From assembly GCA_033762625.1 (NCBI GenBank), contig JANRLI010000011.1:140623-204622 (forward strand): DNA of 64,000 nt, given 5' to 3'. The DNA is from Alphaproteobacteria bacterium (GTDB lineage Bacteria > Pseudomonadota > Alphaproteobacteria > UBA9219 > RGZA01). The notes under the pieces were generated by a model. The model did not search any database. It worked only from the letters and a program-made list of their open reading frames with translations, and was not told the origin of the DNA. How positions within the stretch are numbered: the first letter of the stretch is position 1; every line of letters begins with the position of its first letter. This document shows, piece after piece, positions 16,238 to 23,905 of this stretch. Position numbers and translations under genes: made by a program.

Positions 16238-17875
16238 CTATACCCGTAAATCAACGCGGCCATTGGCGCCCGCGATATCAAATGTCAAAACTTTGGACTG
16301 AGCCGGTTCATCAGGCAGGGTTTTGTCCATCCATCTATTCCATGCATTGCCCGATTGGTTCTGTGCTTGCTGTTGCTGTGCCTGATTTTGGTTATGACGC
16401 AAATTGAAGCTCAAGGATGAATCATCGGTCTGCAAACCGGCCTGTTGCAATGCGCGTTCAAGCGCTTTGGAATCTTTTTGCAGCATATCGAACGCTTGCT
16501 GGTTGTCGGCAGAAACAGTTGCGCGTACCATGCCATCCTTACTGATATCCAGTTTGATATCGACGCGGCCCAATTCAGCAGGGTGTAATTGTAGCTCATA
16601 CTGGGTAGTGCCAGATTTTGCCATACGGTGCAGGCTTACTGCAATTTGTTCGCTTGGCACCATCAAGCTTGCTTGCGCTTCTTTGGTGCCGCGCAGCGTT
16701 GCTGCAAAGGATGCTGCATCCGCAGCATGGCCCGGGCGCAGTCCTGCAAGGCCTGTGAGGGCGGTATTTGCGCCATCACCTTTTGGTGCAATGGGGGAGC
16801 CGCTGCCAGCAGATCCGTTAAGGGTGGGTGCGGAGGAGTCCGAAGCTTTCAAAGCAACGGAAATCGCGCGGTCGCCGGCAGCGGGGGGGGTGGAGTTAGC
16901 AGAGAATTTTCCCTGCAATAGGTCTAACTGGTCATCATGTTTCTGGGTTGCTTCTTTTTGCGTAGCGCGTTCTGTTTTCGCATCTGTTTGCGTATCTTTG
17001 CCCTGTTGGTCTTTAACCAGTTTACCATCAGCATCAAGGGCGGCAGCAAAATCGTCATTTGCAGCTGCGGTAGTATCGTCCTTGCCCGTTTTTTGAAGCG
17101 CTGCCTTGTCATGAACAGGTTTTTGAAAATCCAACCCCTGTAACTGGAACTTGCTTACTGCTTCCAAATGAACGGTTGGCAAATCTTCTTTGGCGATTAA
17201 TTGCAGGTTAGCAATTACCACGCCTGCTGATTTTGATTGGTCTGCTGTATTAGCTGCTTGTTCCTGCGTGTTGGTAGATGCGTCTGCCAAAACATCAGTC
17301 GCAGCTTGTTCGCTGCCATCACTGTTTGCGGTGTTTTCTTCGCTGCTACATGTATGGGTTTCAGCTTCTGCTGACACGCCAACATCAAGGTCAACAAGGC
17401 CGGTATCGACAGATGCTTTTGCTTCCACTGTTGCTTTTACTTCTGTGCTTGCATCTGCTTTGTCTGTGCATGCGGTATGCTTGCAGCCATCTTTATCGTC
17501 GCTGGCCTCTTCGGTTTTATCAGTCTTATCTTTTTTAACATGCTTGGTCTTTTCATGTTTCGGTGCAGCGATTTTATTTACTTCGTTTTCGCTGGTTGCT
17601 TTATCTTCATCGCATGCTTTGGAAAGTGACTTATCATCATCTTTGCGTTCTGACTTATGTGAATGGTTGTGACCATGTGCGCGCTGTGGGCCTTCGTTCT
17701 TTGGCTCAGGGTTATTTTCTTTTACTGGCGCGGCAACTTTATCGATGCCATCGAAAATCTGTTTAAAGGCATCGGATGAACCAAAACTGTGACGGGCTTT
17801 AAACGCGGCTTCCGCTGCGTCCTGTTTAAGGCTGATTTGAAGCTGTGCTACTGCTGTGTCGTTCAAAGAAACCAT
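16238..17875 (-). CDS. fliK: Flagellar hook-length control protein FliK
   Basis: The 545-residue protein is the secreted molecular ruler and substrate-specificity switch of the hook. Residues about 60-250 are highly charged and low complexity (Lys, Asp, Glu, Ala, Thr), as in other FliK rulers. The conserved Flg_hook C-terminal domain lies at about 420-510: LHPAELGRVDIKLD, ATVSADNQQAFDMLQ and LERALQQAGL. A Gln-rich tract follows. The long GC-skewed ORFs on the opposite strand are shadows of this repetitive sequence. FliK leads the fliK-flgD transcription unit. Confidence 0.9.
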   Translation of the reverse strand: MVSLNDTAVAQLQISLKQDAAEAAFKARHSFGSSDAFKQIFDGIDKVAAPVKENNPEPKNEGPQRAHGHNHSHKSERKDDDKSLSKACDEDKATSENEVNKIAAPKHEKTKHVKKDKTDKTEEASDDKDGCKHTACTDKADASTEVKATVEAKASVDTGLVDLDVGVSAEAETHTCSSEENTANSDGSEQAATDVLADASTNTQEQAANTADQSKSAGVVIANLQLIAKEDLPTVHLEAVSKFQLQGLDFQKPVHDKAALQKTGKDDTTAAANDDFAAALDADGKLVKDQQGKDTQTDAKTERATQKEATQKHDDQLDLLQGKFSANSTPPAAGDRAISVALKASDSSAPTLNGSAGSGSPIAPKGDGANTALTGLAGLRPGHAADAASFAATLRGTKEAQASLMVPSEQIAVSLHRMAKSGTTQYELQLHPAELGRVDIKLDISKDGMVRATVSADNQQAFDMLQKDSKALERALQQAGLQTDDSSLSFNLRHNQNQAQQQQAQNQSGNAWNRWMDKTLPDEPAQSKVLTFDIAGANGRVDLRV

Positions 17876-17930
17876 AATCGTTCATCACCTTGTATTTGGG
17901 CCGGAAGGCCTGATCATCTCTGATGGACTT

Positions 17931-17946
17931 TGCACACTTTGTGCCA
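17931..17946 (-). promoter_or_regulatory. Sigma-54-type promoter of fliK-flgD
   Basis: Read on the minus strand the element is TGGCACAAAGTGTGCA. It has TGGCAC at -24, the GG and GC dinucleotides 10 bases apart, and GTGCA at -12 (consensus TTGCW). The -12 end is 56 bases before the fliK ATG. The element is also nearly palindromic. It matches the sigma-54 class III/IV flagellar promoters known in alphaproteobacteria. Confidence 0.75.
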
Positions 17947-18041
17947 AATGCCTTTTTTCGGAAAAGTTTTTAAAAACAACAGGTTAGTATAAATTTAGGT
18001 ATGAGGTTATCCGGCAAGGAATGCCAGTCGGCGGAATGCGC

Positions 18042-18539
18042 CTATATGCGTTGGTTGACTGAGACGGGGCGTGATCGTTGTGCCTCAGCCAACGCCAGAA
18101 CACCGCGCACGGAATAGCCACTTTCCTTATGCAAATCCTTACGGATGTCATTGATGATGTATTTCAGAAAATGCTCATTGGCATGATGTGCAAAACGCAA
18201 GGCATCGGCATTTTTTTGTGTCACTTCTTCCAATTTTTTGCCGCTGGAGCGTAATTGCAGCGACTCCTCTTTGGGAAGGCTTTCAAGCAACACCTTGTTT
18301 TCGATAAACACTTTCATGGTTGATTGATAATCCATCGTCAATTCCTGTTTGCGGCGCAGATATAACTCCTGTTTGCTATAATCGCGCGCAAGAAGAATTG
18401 GTGTTTCTTCTTCCATGACGTTTGATAATTCATTGATGATATTAAATAGCTTCTTAGCCAATTCGCGTGCTGCTGCAATCGGCATAGTCGCTGCTGGTTG
18501 TGGCGGCGGATCGGGTTGTTGAATTGTATGCTGAATCAT
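18042..18539 (-). CDS. FlgN-like flagellar export chaperone (FlbY type)
   Basis: The 165-residue protein is almost wholly helical after a Pro/Gln-rich N-terminus. The segment LFNIINELSNVMEEETPILL, then RDYSKQELYLRRKQELTMDY, has the pattern of FlgN/FlbY proteins, which chaperone hook-filament junction subunits or regulate flagellin translation. It overlaps flgJ by ATGA and is the last gene of flgI-flgJ-flgN. Position and helical pattern support the call; sequence conservation in this family is low, so the exact client is unknown. Confidence 0.65.
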   Translation of the reverse strand: MIQHTIQQPDPPPQPAATMPIAAARELAKKLFNIINELSNVMEEETPILLARDYSKQELYLRRKQELTMDYQSTMKVFIENKVLLESLPKEESLQLRSSGKKLEEVTQKNADALRFAHHANEHFLKYIINDIRKDLHKESGYSVRGVLALAEAQRSRPVSVNQRI

Positions 18540-18868
18540 GTGTGCTTCTCCTGCATCTTGAGCATCTCGCGTTTTACCGCGTCTGCAATTCCTAGGCCTC
18601 CTGATTTCTGCAACAATTTGCCGTATTCATTGACGAGCATGCTGTGATAGGTGTCTTCTGCTGAACCGCCGCCCATATAGCTATCGCCGCTTACGCCTGC
18701 CCACATGGGCGCTAGCATTTGTGACAAAAACACCGCTTCAAAATCCGCAGCTGCTTTTCCTGCCTCTTCCGGCGTTGCTTTTTTATTGCTGACCAGATTG
18801 CCCGCTGCTTGCGCATCAGGAATGACTGGCGGGATGTAAGGTTTGTTACTGGTTAGCGCATCAAGCAT
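18536..18868 (-). CDS. flgJ: Rod-binding protein, FlgJ N-terminal domain type (CheL)
   Basis: The 110-residue protein consists only of the rod-binding domain: GKAAADFEAVFLSQMLAPMW, a glycine-rich turn, and AEDTYHSMLVNEYGKLLQKSGG followed by GIADAVKREMLK. The peptidoglycan-hydrolase half of enterobacterial FlgJ is absent, as usual in alphaproteobacteria, where the short form was also named CheL. It should help rod assembly in the periplasm. The start ATG shares one base with the flgI stop (TAATG), and the end overlaps the FlgN-like gene. Confidence 0.88.
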   Translation of the reverse strand: MLDALTSNKPYIPPVIPDAQAAGNLVSNKKATPEEAGKAAADFEAVFLSQMLAPMWAGVSGDSYMGGGSAEDTYHSMLVNEYGKLLQKSGGLGIADAVKREMLKMQEKHT

Positions 18869-20022
18869 TAGATAACCTGAATTTCTGCCTGCAATGCGCC
18901 AGCTGCTTTGATGGATTGAAGAATGGTAATCATATCGCGGGGTCCGATTCCAAGGGCGTTCAGGCTGTGCACCAATTCCTGCAAGGTAACACCGGGTGAA
19001 AACACCGCGAGTTTTTTACCTTCGCCTTCACTGACATCAATATCGGTTCTATCAACAGTTTGGGTTGTGCCGTTTGATAATGCGCCTGGCTGTGACACTT
19101 GCGGTGTTTCGGTAATCCGCACGGTTAAATTACCTTGAGCAATTGCAACGCGGCTAATGCGCACATTATCGCCCATGATGATAACGCCGGATTGTTCATC
19201 GATTACGACTTTGGCAACCTCATCTGGCGTTACTTCAAGCTGTTCAATCCGTGTAATAAGCGAGACTAGCTTGTTCTTGCTCTTGTCATGGATGGCGACA
19301 GTGACGTTAGAACGATCAGATGCAATTGCAATCTCGCTGCCGAATTCCTTGTTCACGACATCTGCGATACGCTTTGCGGTGGTGAAGTCAGGATTGCGTA
19401 AATTGAGGCGCAAATTCGGCATATCCGCCAGTTGGAAATTAATTTCACGTTCAATAATCGCGCCGCTGGCAATACGGCCAGTAGTTGGAACCCCTTTGGT
19501 AACCGATGCGGCATTGCCTGCGGCGGTAAATCCGCCAATAACAAGTGAGCCTTGGCCAACGGCATACACTTCACCATCAGCGCCCATCAGCGGTGTTACC
19601 AATAATGTACCGCCGGATAAGCTTTTTGCATCGCCAAGTGTTGAAACAGTCACGTCAATACGCGTGCCTTGCGCGGAAAAAGGCGGCAAGGTTGCCGTAA
19701 CCATCACGGCTGCGACGTTTTTGGTTTTAAGTGAATCACCGCGCGTATTGATGCCAAGGCGTTCCAACATACCAACCAAGCTTTTGGCAGTGAATGGTGA
19801 ATTGCTGAGGCTGTCGCCCGTTCCGTTCAAACCAACAACCAATCCATAGCCCACCAGCATGTTGTCACGAACGCCATCAATATCCACAATATCTTTGATA
19901 CGAACTGCGCTTGCCTGCGCCGTGCCTGAGCAAAGTAATATTGCCAGCATCAACGCTGACATGAGCGCTTTGGCTATAGTTCTTTGTTTTTTCATGCCGC
20001 ACTGAACGATCGGTTGAACCAT
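18868..20022 (-). CDS. flgI: Flagellar P-ring protein FlgI
   Basis: The 384-residue secreted protein forms the P ring around the rod in the peptidoglycan layer. After a signal peptide (LMSALMLAILLCSGTAQA) come the family landmarks IKDIVDIDGVRDNMLVGYGLVVGLNGTGDSL and TAKSLVGMLERLGIN, and a GPRDMITILQSIKAAGALQA C-terminus. I chose ATG 20022 because AAGGAG ends 6 bases before it. The sigma-54-like element at 20051-20066 also excludes the longer frame that would start at 20067. ATG 20025 or the internal MKKQ start at 19995 are alternatives. First gene of flgI-flgJ-flgN, divergent from fliX. Confidence 0.94.
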   Translation of the reverse strand: MVQPIVQCGMKKQRTIAKALMSALMLAILLCSGTAQASAVRIKDIVDIDGVRDNMLVGYGLVVGLNGTGDSLSNSPFTAKSLVGMLERLGINTRGDSLKTKNVAAVMVTATLPPFSAQGTRIDVTVSTLGDAKSLSGGTLLVTPLMGADGEVYAVGQGSLVIGGFTAAGNAASVTKGVPTTGRIASGAIIEREINFQLADMPNLRLNLRNPDFTTAKRIADVVNKEFGSEIAIASDRSNVTVAIHDKSKNKLVSLITRIEQLEVTPDEVAKVVIDEQSGVIIMGDNVRISRVAIAQGNLTVRITETPQVSQPGALSNGTTQTVDRTDIDVSEGEGKKLAVFSPGVTLQELVHSLNALGIGPRDMITILQSIKAAGALQAEIQVI

Positions 20023-20050
20023 CATGAGCTCCTTCTCCAACCCTTCACTA

Positions 20051-20066
20051 TGCGAAACGCATGCCA
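20051..20066 (-). promoter_or_regulatory. Sigma-54-type promoter of flgI
   Basis: On the minus strand the element reads TGGCATGCGTTTCGCA, with GG and GC 10 bases apart. It differs from consensus at the last base of the -24 box (T for C) and in the -12 box (TCGCA for TTGCA). The -12 end is 29 bases from ATG 20022, which gives a very short leader that still includes the AGGAG ribosome-binding site. Confidence 0.6.
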
Positions 20067-20249
20067 AATCACATCGTTTCTAACGCATTGAAATATAATA
20101 GAAAAATATCAATACATGGTCGTTACGAAAACGCAAACAATCAAAGAATAGGTAAGTAATGCCGTGCAGATTCAGTTGTTTTTGCTTGTCTTTTTTCAAT
20201 TGTTTCGTAGTGCCGACTGTTGCTGTTTTGCGTGAGCGCAGCTTTTTCA

Positions 20250-20289
20250 TTAACTGGCCTTTAAGAGGCATCGCGCAAAGTGCTATAGT
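20250..20289 (+). promoter_or_regulatory. CtrA-box promoter of fliX
   Basis: TTAA at 20250-20253 and TTAA at 20261-20264 are separated by exactly 7 bases, the CtrA recognition pattern. The second half overlaps a -35-like TTAAGA (20261-20266), which is 17 bases from TATAGT (20284-20289). A CtrA box over the -35 is the arrangement of CtrA-activated promoters in Caulobacter. A GG-N10-GC pattern also overlaps (20255-20270), but its -24 and -12 boxes match sigma-54 consensus poorly. Confidence 0.6.
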
Positions 20290-20340
20290 AAGGTTCGTGG
20301 TCGAACTTGTGACCGGACATTTTTTCTAAGGCATGCGCAA

Positions 20341-20760
20341 TTGATCAATAAAGTTGATGGACCTGGCGGCGTACGTGGAACACAACCGGTGCGCAAAGCT
20401 GGTAAAACAGAAAAAACAGGTGGTGCAAACTTCTCTTCACATCTTGATGAAGCTAGTAGTGCACATGGCGTTGGCGGTGCATCTGGCATTGGCGGCATTA
20501 GCGCGTTGATTGGTCTGCAGGAAGTAGATGATGCCACCCAGCGCGAGTCAAAAGGCAAAAAACGTGCTCAAGCATTGCTTGATGAAATGGACGATCTCCG
20601 TTTGGCGTTGGCATGCGGCACGCTAACCCGTGCGCAGTTGCTGAAATTATCTGCTGCTATTCAAAGCGAAAAGGTTAAAGCCGATGATCCCGGCCTCAAC
20701 CAGATTCTCGATGATGTTGACCTGCGGGCAAGAGTCGAGCTCGCAAAATATGGCTTTTAA
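20341..20760 (+). CDS. fliX: Flagellar assembly trans-acting factor FliX
   Basis: The 139-residue protein matches FliX, the alphaproteobacterial regulator that couples early basal-body assembly to sigma-54-dependent transcription through FlbD in Caulobacter. A Gly/Ser-rich N-terminus is followed by the conserved helical C-terminus: RAQALLDEMDDLRLALACG, LTRAQLLKL, and DPGLNQILDDVDLRARVELAKYGF. The start is TTG 20341 with AAGG 9 bases upstream; the ATG at 20333 runs straight into a stop. It is divergent from flgI, an arrangement also known in Caulobacter. A CtrA-type promoter lies 52 bases upstream. Confidence 0.85.
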   Translation: MINKVDGPGGVRGTQPVRKAGKTEKTGGANFSSHLDEASSAHGVGGASGIGGISALIGLQEVDDATQRESKGKKRAQALLDEMDDLRLALACGTLTRAQLLKLSAAIQSEKVKADDPGLNQILDDVDLRARVELAKYGF

Positions 20761-20869
20761 GCCCCAAATAAGCATATGTATTACGCGAATTGCATCTAAA
20801 TAGTTGCAAAACGGACAAAATCCCGCCAAGAAAGTCACCTATCCTTATTATGTATCAGGAGCGGATTTA

Positions 20870-21292
20870 ATGACTTCAGTTACTCTTCCACCCGACTACA
20901 AGCCGACTGAAAAAGAAAAATACATGAATCCTGTCATGTTGGAATATTTCCGCCAGAAGCTTATTAAATGGAAAGCCGATTTGTTGCAGGAATCTTCTTC
21001 CACGCTCAAAGATTTACAAGAAGATGGCGGCATGCAGGAACCGGACATCGCAGACCGCGCAACATTGGAAACTGACAAATCGCTGGAATTCCGTACGCGT
21101 GATCGTGAACGAAAGCTCATCAATAAAATTGAAGAAGCGCTTCGTCGTATTGACGAAAATACCTATGGCTATTGTGAAGAAACCGGCGAGCCGATTGGCA
21201 TTAAGCGCCTTGAAGCGCGCGCGGTTGCAACACTTTCGGTTGAAGCACAAGAACGACATGAGCGGGTTGAGCGCACACAGCGTGATGAATAA
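20870..21292 (+). CDS. dksA: DksA-family RNA polymerase-binding protein, zinc-free form
   Basis: I chose ATG 20870 (140 residues) because AGGAG stands 8 bases upstream; a longer frame from 20804 has no such site. The coiled-coil tip DIADRA (Asp59, Asp62, Ala64) that enters the polymerase secondary channel is conserved, so ppGpp-linked control of transcription is likely. In the globular domain only Cys102 (YGYCEETGEPIG) remains of the four zinc Cys. The others are replaced by Thr105, Ser123 and Ala126 (TLSVEAQERHE). This is the known alphaproteobacterial DksA variant, not a damaged gene. It lies between fliX and an unknown secreted protein. Confidence 0.88.
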   Translation: MTSVTLPPDYKPTEKEKYMNPVMLEYFRQKLIKWKADLLQESSSTLKDLQEDGGMQEPDIADRATLETDKSLEFRTRDRERKLINKIEEALRRIDENTYGYCEETGEPIGIKRLEARAVATLSVEAQERHERVERTQRDE

Positions 21293-21324
21293 TCGACGCG
21301 ATAAATAATTAAAAAGGAACTGGA

Positions 21325-22074
21325 ATGGCACCTAAAAAAATCATTCTACTATCCGTATCATTATGTTTACTCGCCGGTATTGGTGTTGCGTATGCGCAAT
21401 CGCAAGGAACAACAGCTTCGCCGCCTGATGCATCGCCGCGCAACTCTGTCTTAACAAATACTAAAGCTCTGCCACTGCCTGAACAGCCGCCCCCAGCACC
21501 AAAATCGGAGCCAAAACCCAAAAGCAATGATGTGGCAAACCCCACCAAAAAGATTTACGTAGCTCCGGAATTATCGGAGCGTCCCAATCCTGCCAGCAAT
21601 ATTATTCTGCCACCGCTCTATGGTTGGAGCCGGGTAGTTATCAAAGATTTGAAAATGCCTGATGAAGGTTTAGTGACCGATTGCGGTATGAAGAAAGACA
21701 TGATTTTTCATTTCTTTGTCGAACGCTTACGTGAAGGCGGTATTCCGCTTGTGAATGAAGCGCAAAACGATACGCTGCTTTCCGATGTGGTAACCGTTGA
21801 AGCCGAGCCGCAAATCATTTCCATGCAGGATTTGGTGATTAACTGTATATCCTGGATTCAATACAAAGTGTCGGTGCAATACACCTTCCGCGTGCCGCCG
21901 CTCATGTATCGCCGCAAGGTGCCGATTATGCTGTGGTATGATGGCATGATGGTATCATCTGCCAAGTCAACCCATAATGGCGCGCTGATTAACGGCTTCA
22001 TCGATTTGGCAATGCGCTTTAGAAATGCGTGGGATAAGCAACACGCATCCGTTGATCCGGAGACACTTAAATAA
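21325..22074 (+). CDS. Unknown secreted protein next to dksA and flgH
   Basis: I do not recognise this 249-residue protein. It has a signal peptide (about 1-25, ending GVAYAQ) and a Pro/Lys-rich linker to about residue 75. The alpha/beta domain after that contains LYGWSRVVIKDLKMPDEGLVTDCG, AEPQIISMQDLVINC and a C-terminal IDLAMRFRNAWDKQH. Two Cys in the mature domain could pair. AAAAAGGAA precedes the ATG, and the gene starts 32 bases after dksA, so it is probably cotranscribed. Flagellar neighbours suggest, but do not show, a basal-body link. Confidence 0.65.
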   Translation: MAPKKIILLSVSLCLLAGIGVAYAQSQGTTASPPDASPRNSVLTNTKALPLPEQPPPAPKSEPKPKSNDVANPTKKIYVAPELSERPNPASNIILPPLYGWSRVVIKDLKMPDEGLVTDCGMKKDMIFHFFVERLREGGIPLVNEAQNDTLLSDVVTVEAEPQIISMQDLVINCISWIQYKVSVQYTFRVPPLMYRRKVPIMLWYDGMMVSSAKSTHNGALINGFIDLAMRFRNAWDKQHASVDPETLK

Positions 22075-22091
22075 ATCTATACCCGAGCGGT

Positions 22092-22110
22092 TGTTCCGCG
22101 CAGCGGAACA
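22092..22110. other. Hairpin between convergent genes
   Basis: TGTTCCGC (22092-22099) and GCGGAACA (22103-22110) form a perfect 8-bp stem with a 3-base loop. It lies in the 52-base gap between the stops of the unknown secreted protein and flgH. No T-run follows on either strand, so it is at most a weak bidirectional terminator. Confidence 0.45.
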
Positions 22111-22126
22111 GAGCGAATGGCAAATA

Positions 22127-22894
22127 TTAGAACGGGAAGATGATATCGAGCAGCTGCGAGCCGTAGCGTGCTTGCTGAACATCCATCAACTGACCGCGGC
22201 CGCCGTATGAAATGCGGGCTTCGGCAATCTGGTCGTAATTGATAGCGTTTTGTGAGCTGATATCTTCTGGGCGAATAACGCCGGTGACTTTTAATTCACG
22301 CATATCGTAATTCACAACCATTTCCTGCTTACCGGCAATTACCAGATTGCCGTTTGGCAATACTTGAGTCACCACAGCAGCAACCCGCATGTTGACGGTA
22401 TCGGTACGTGTCATTTCGCCTTTGCCATCTTGTTGGGTTTTGCCCTTGATGTTCAAGAGGCTGGTTGGGTCAACAGCTTCTGGCAAGTATTTATGCAGCT
22501 TGGTTTCAAAGCCAAGGATTTTTGGTGCGCTGTCATCTTCATTCGTGGTGCGTGAACGCTTGGTTACGTTCTTGAACTCGGCCTTATCTGCTACTTGAAT
22601 AATCACGGTCAGAATATCGCCAACCTTGCCAGCGCGCTGGTCTTTCAGGAATTGGCGCGCGCCGGATTGCCATAAGGAATTCGCCTGGTGCTTATATTCT
22701 TCCTTTTGTGGCATCGGGAATGAAACGGGTTCTGGCCCCGCAAGTTTGGACGGGTTTTCAACGGAGCTCAATGCTGGCGCTTCACCCAGTTCAGACAGGC
22801 GTTGCCCCGCATTGCATGCGCTAAGGCTGACCAGTGCGCTGGTGAGCATTACCATTTTGATGAATGCCCCGTTGGTAAGAATTCGTGTTCTCAT
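22127..22894 (-). CDS. flgH: Flagellar L-ring lipoprotein FlgH
   Basis: The 255-residue outer-membrane lipoprotein makes the L ring. The signal peptide ends in a lipobox (SLSAC). Family features include LWQSGARQFLKDQRAGKVGD, then ILTVIIQVADKA, VLPNGNLVIAGKQEMVVN and VTGVIRPEDIS, and the C-terminal ARISYGGRGQLMDVQQARYG and LDIIFPF. It is the last gene of flgF-flgG-flgA-flgH. Confidence 0.95.
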   Translation of the reverse strand: MRTRILTNGAFIKMVMLTSALVSLSACNAGQRLSELGEAPALSSVENPSKLAGPEPVSFPMPQKEEYKHQANSLWQSGARQFLKDQRAGKVGDILTVIIQVADKAEFKNVTKRSRTTNEDDSAPKILGFETKLHKYLPEAVDPTSLLNIKGKTQQDGKGEMTRTDTVNMRVAAVVTQVLPNGNLVIAGKQEMVVNYDMRELKVTGVIRPEDISSQNAINYDQIAEARISYGGRGQLMDVQQARYGSQLLDIIFPF

Positions 22895-22918
22895 GTTTTA
22901 CTCCTCAAAAACTCTTTC

Positions 22919-23884
22919 CTATTTTGCTGCAACCTTGCTCAATAATTCACGTGGCGTTACTGAAACTTTTCCGCTGCCAACAACCACCGCATCTACTGCG
23001 CGGTTGCTTTGTGTATTAATAACCTGAATCGTATCCCCCATTGCGCCATCGGCCATGGCGCGTCCTTGGGTGCTTAACGTCATGTTAGGTGTTTCAACGG
23101 CGATGGTGATAATTGCGCCTTTCAAAACCATTTTTGCGCCGCGCAAATCACGCATGCGTAACACGCTGCCAACATTCAATGCGCGACGGCTTTCTGCATT
23201 CACGAGACGTGAAGGATCAGTTACTGCATCCGCGCCAGCTTTATCAACGGCCACTCGCGACCATTCGACATCATGTTCGGTAATCACATCGCCAGTGGTA
23301 ACGCTACGATTAAGAATCGCGACTTGTACCATCAGCATTGCACGGCCTGATAGCTTGATAACTTCAGCGTCAGGTGATCCTGCACGATCAACAATCAGGT
23401 TGGTTTCAAAACGGCTTTTAATCGGGTCGTATTTGATTTCAGAAAAATGATAGCTAAGCGGTTCGCTTTTTGCGCGGTGGATTTCAATGCTCTGGTTATC
23501 CAGTGCAATATCCAGATCCTTGGATGGTACAACCTTGGCAATTTCGGCTGTAACCAGTTCCTTGATTTTCGTTGAGTTCAATGAGTTGCTATCACGTGTT
23601 ACAACCACACGTTCATATGTATTTTCGGGCTTCCAATCAAAACCGTTGGAACGGGCAATTTGATTAAGTGCCGTTACATCATAGCTAGTTTTCATGCCTG
23701 GTGCCGGGGCCTGCGCGACAATCATACCAGCCTTATCGCCGGCATTTATAAACAAATCACCCAGCGTCACATTGCTTCCCTCTAAAAGAACCTCGCCGCG
23801 CGTTGTTGCAGCTAGGCATGGTGCGGCCATGCTAACAGCCCAACTTGCGGCGAGGAGGAGGAGGAGCTTTTTGGCGCTAGTCAT
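22919..23884 (-). CDS. flgA: Flagellar P-ring assembly chaperone FlgA
   Basis: The 321-residue periplasmic protein chaperones FlgI. It has a signal peptide to about residue 25, a central region, and the C-terminal SAF/ChapFlgA domain (RSVTTGDVITEHDVEW, ESRRALNVGSVLRMRDLR and a TNPNMTLSTQGRAMADG-like AFP segment). The N-terminal part (LGDLFINAGD) is longer than in enteric FlgA, as in other alphaproteobacteria. It lies between flgG and flgH. Confidence 0.92.
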   Translation of the reverse strand: MTSAKKLLLLLAASWAVSMAAPCLAATTRGEVLLEGSNVTLGDLFINAGDKAGMIVAQAPAPGMKTSYDVTALNQIARSNGFDWKPENTYERVVVTRDSNSLNSTKIKELVTAEIAKVVPSKDLDIALDNQSIEIHRAKSEPLSYHFSEIKYDPIKSRFETNLIVDRAGSPDAEVIKLSGRAMLMVQVAILNRSVTTGDVITEHDVEWSRVAVDKAGADAVTDPSRLVNAESRRALNVGSVLRMRDLRGAKMVLKGAIITIAVETPNMTLSTQGRAMADGAMGDTIQVINTQSNRAVDAVVVGSGKVSVTPRELLSKVAAK

Positions 23885-23905
23885 GTATTAATCCCTGTTG
23901 CTTAA

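Larger units (their letters stand above)
20023..20340. other. flgI-fliX divergent intergenic region
   Basis: This 318-base region holds the leader and sigma-54-like promoter of flgI at its left end. Its right end holds a CtrA-type promoter reading into fliX. Between about 20070 and 20250 I see no convincing gene; the open minus-strand frame there lacks homology and a ribosome-binding site. Confidence 0.6.

Noticed and set aside
16404..17672. Long plus-strand ORFs opposite fliK
   Set aside because: They are shadows created by the low-complexity, skewed codon use of fliK. They have no start signals, domains or operon context.
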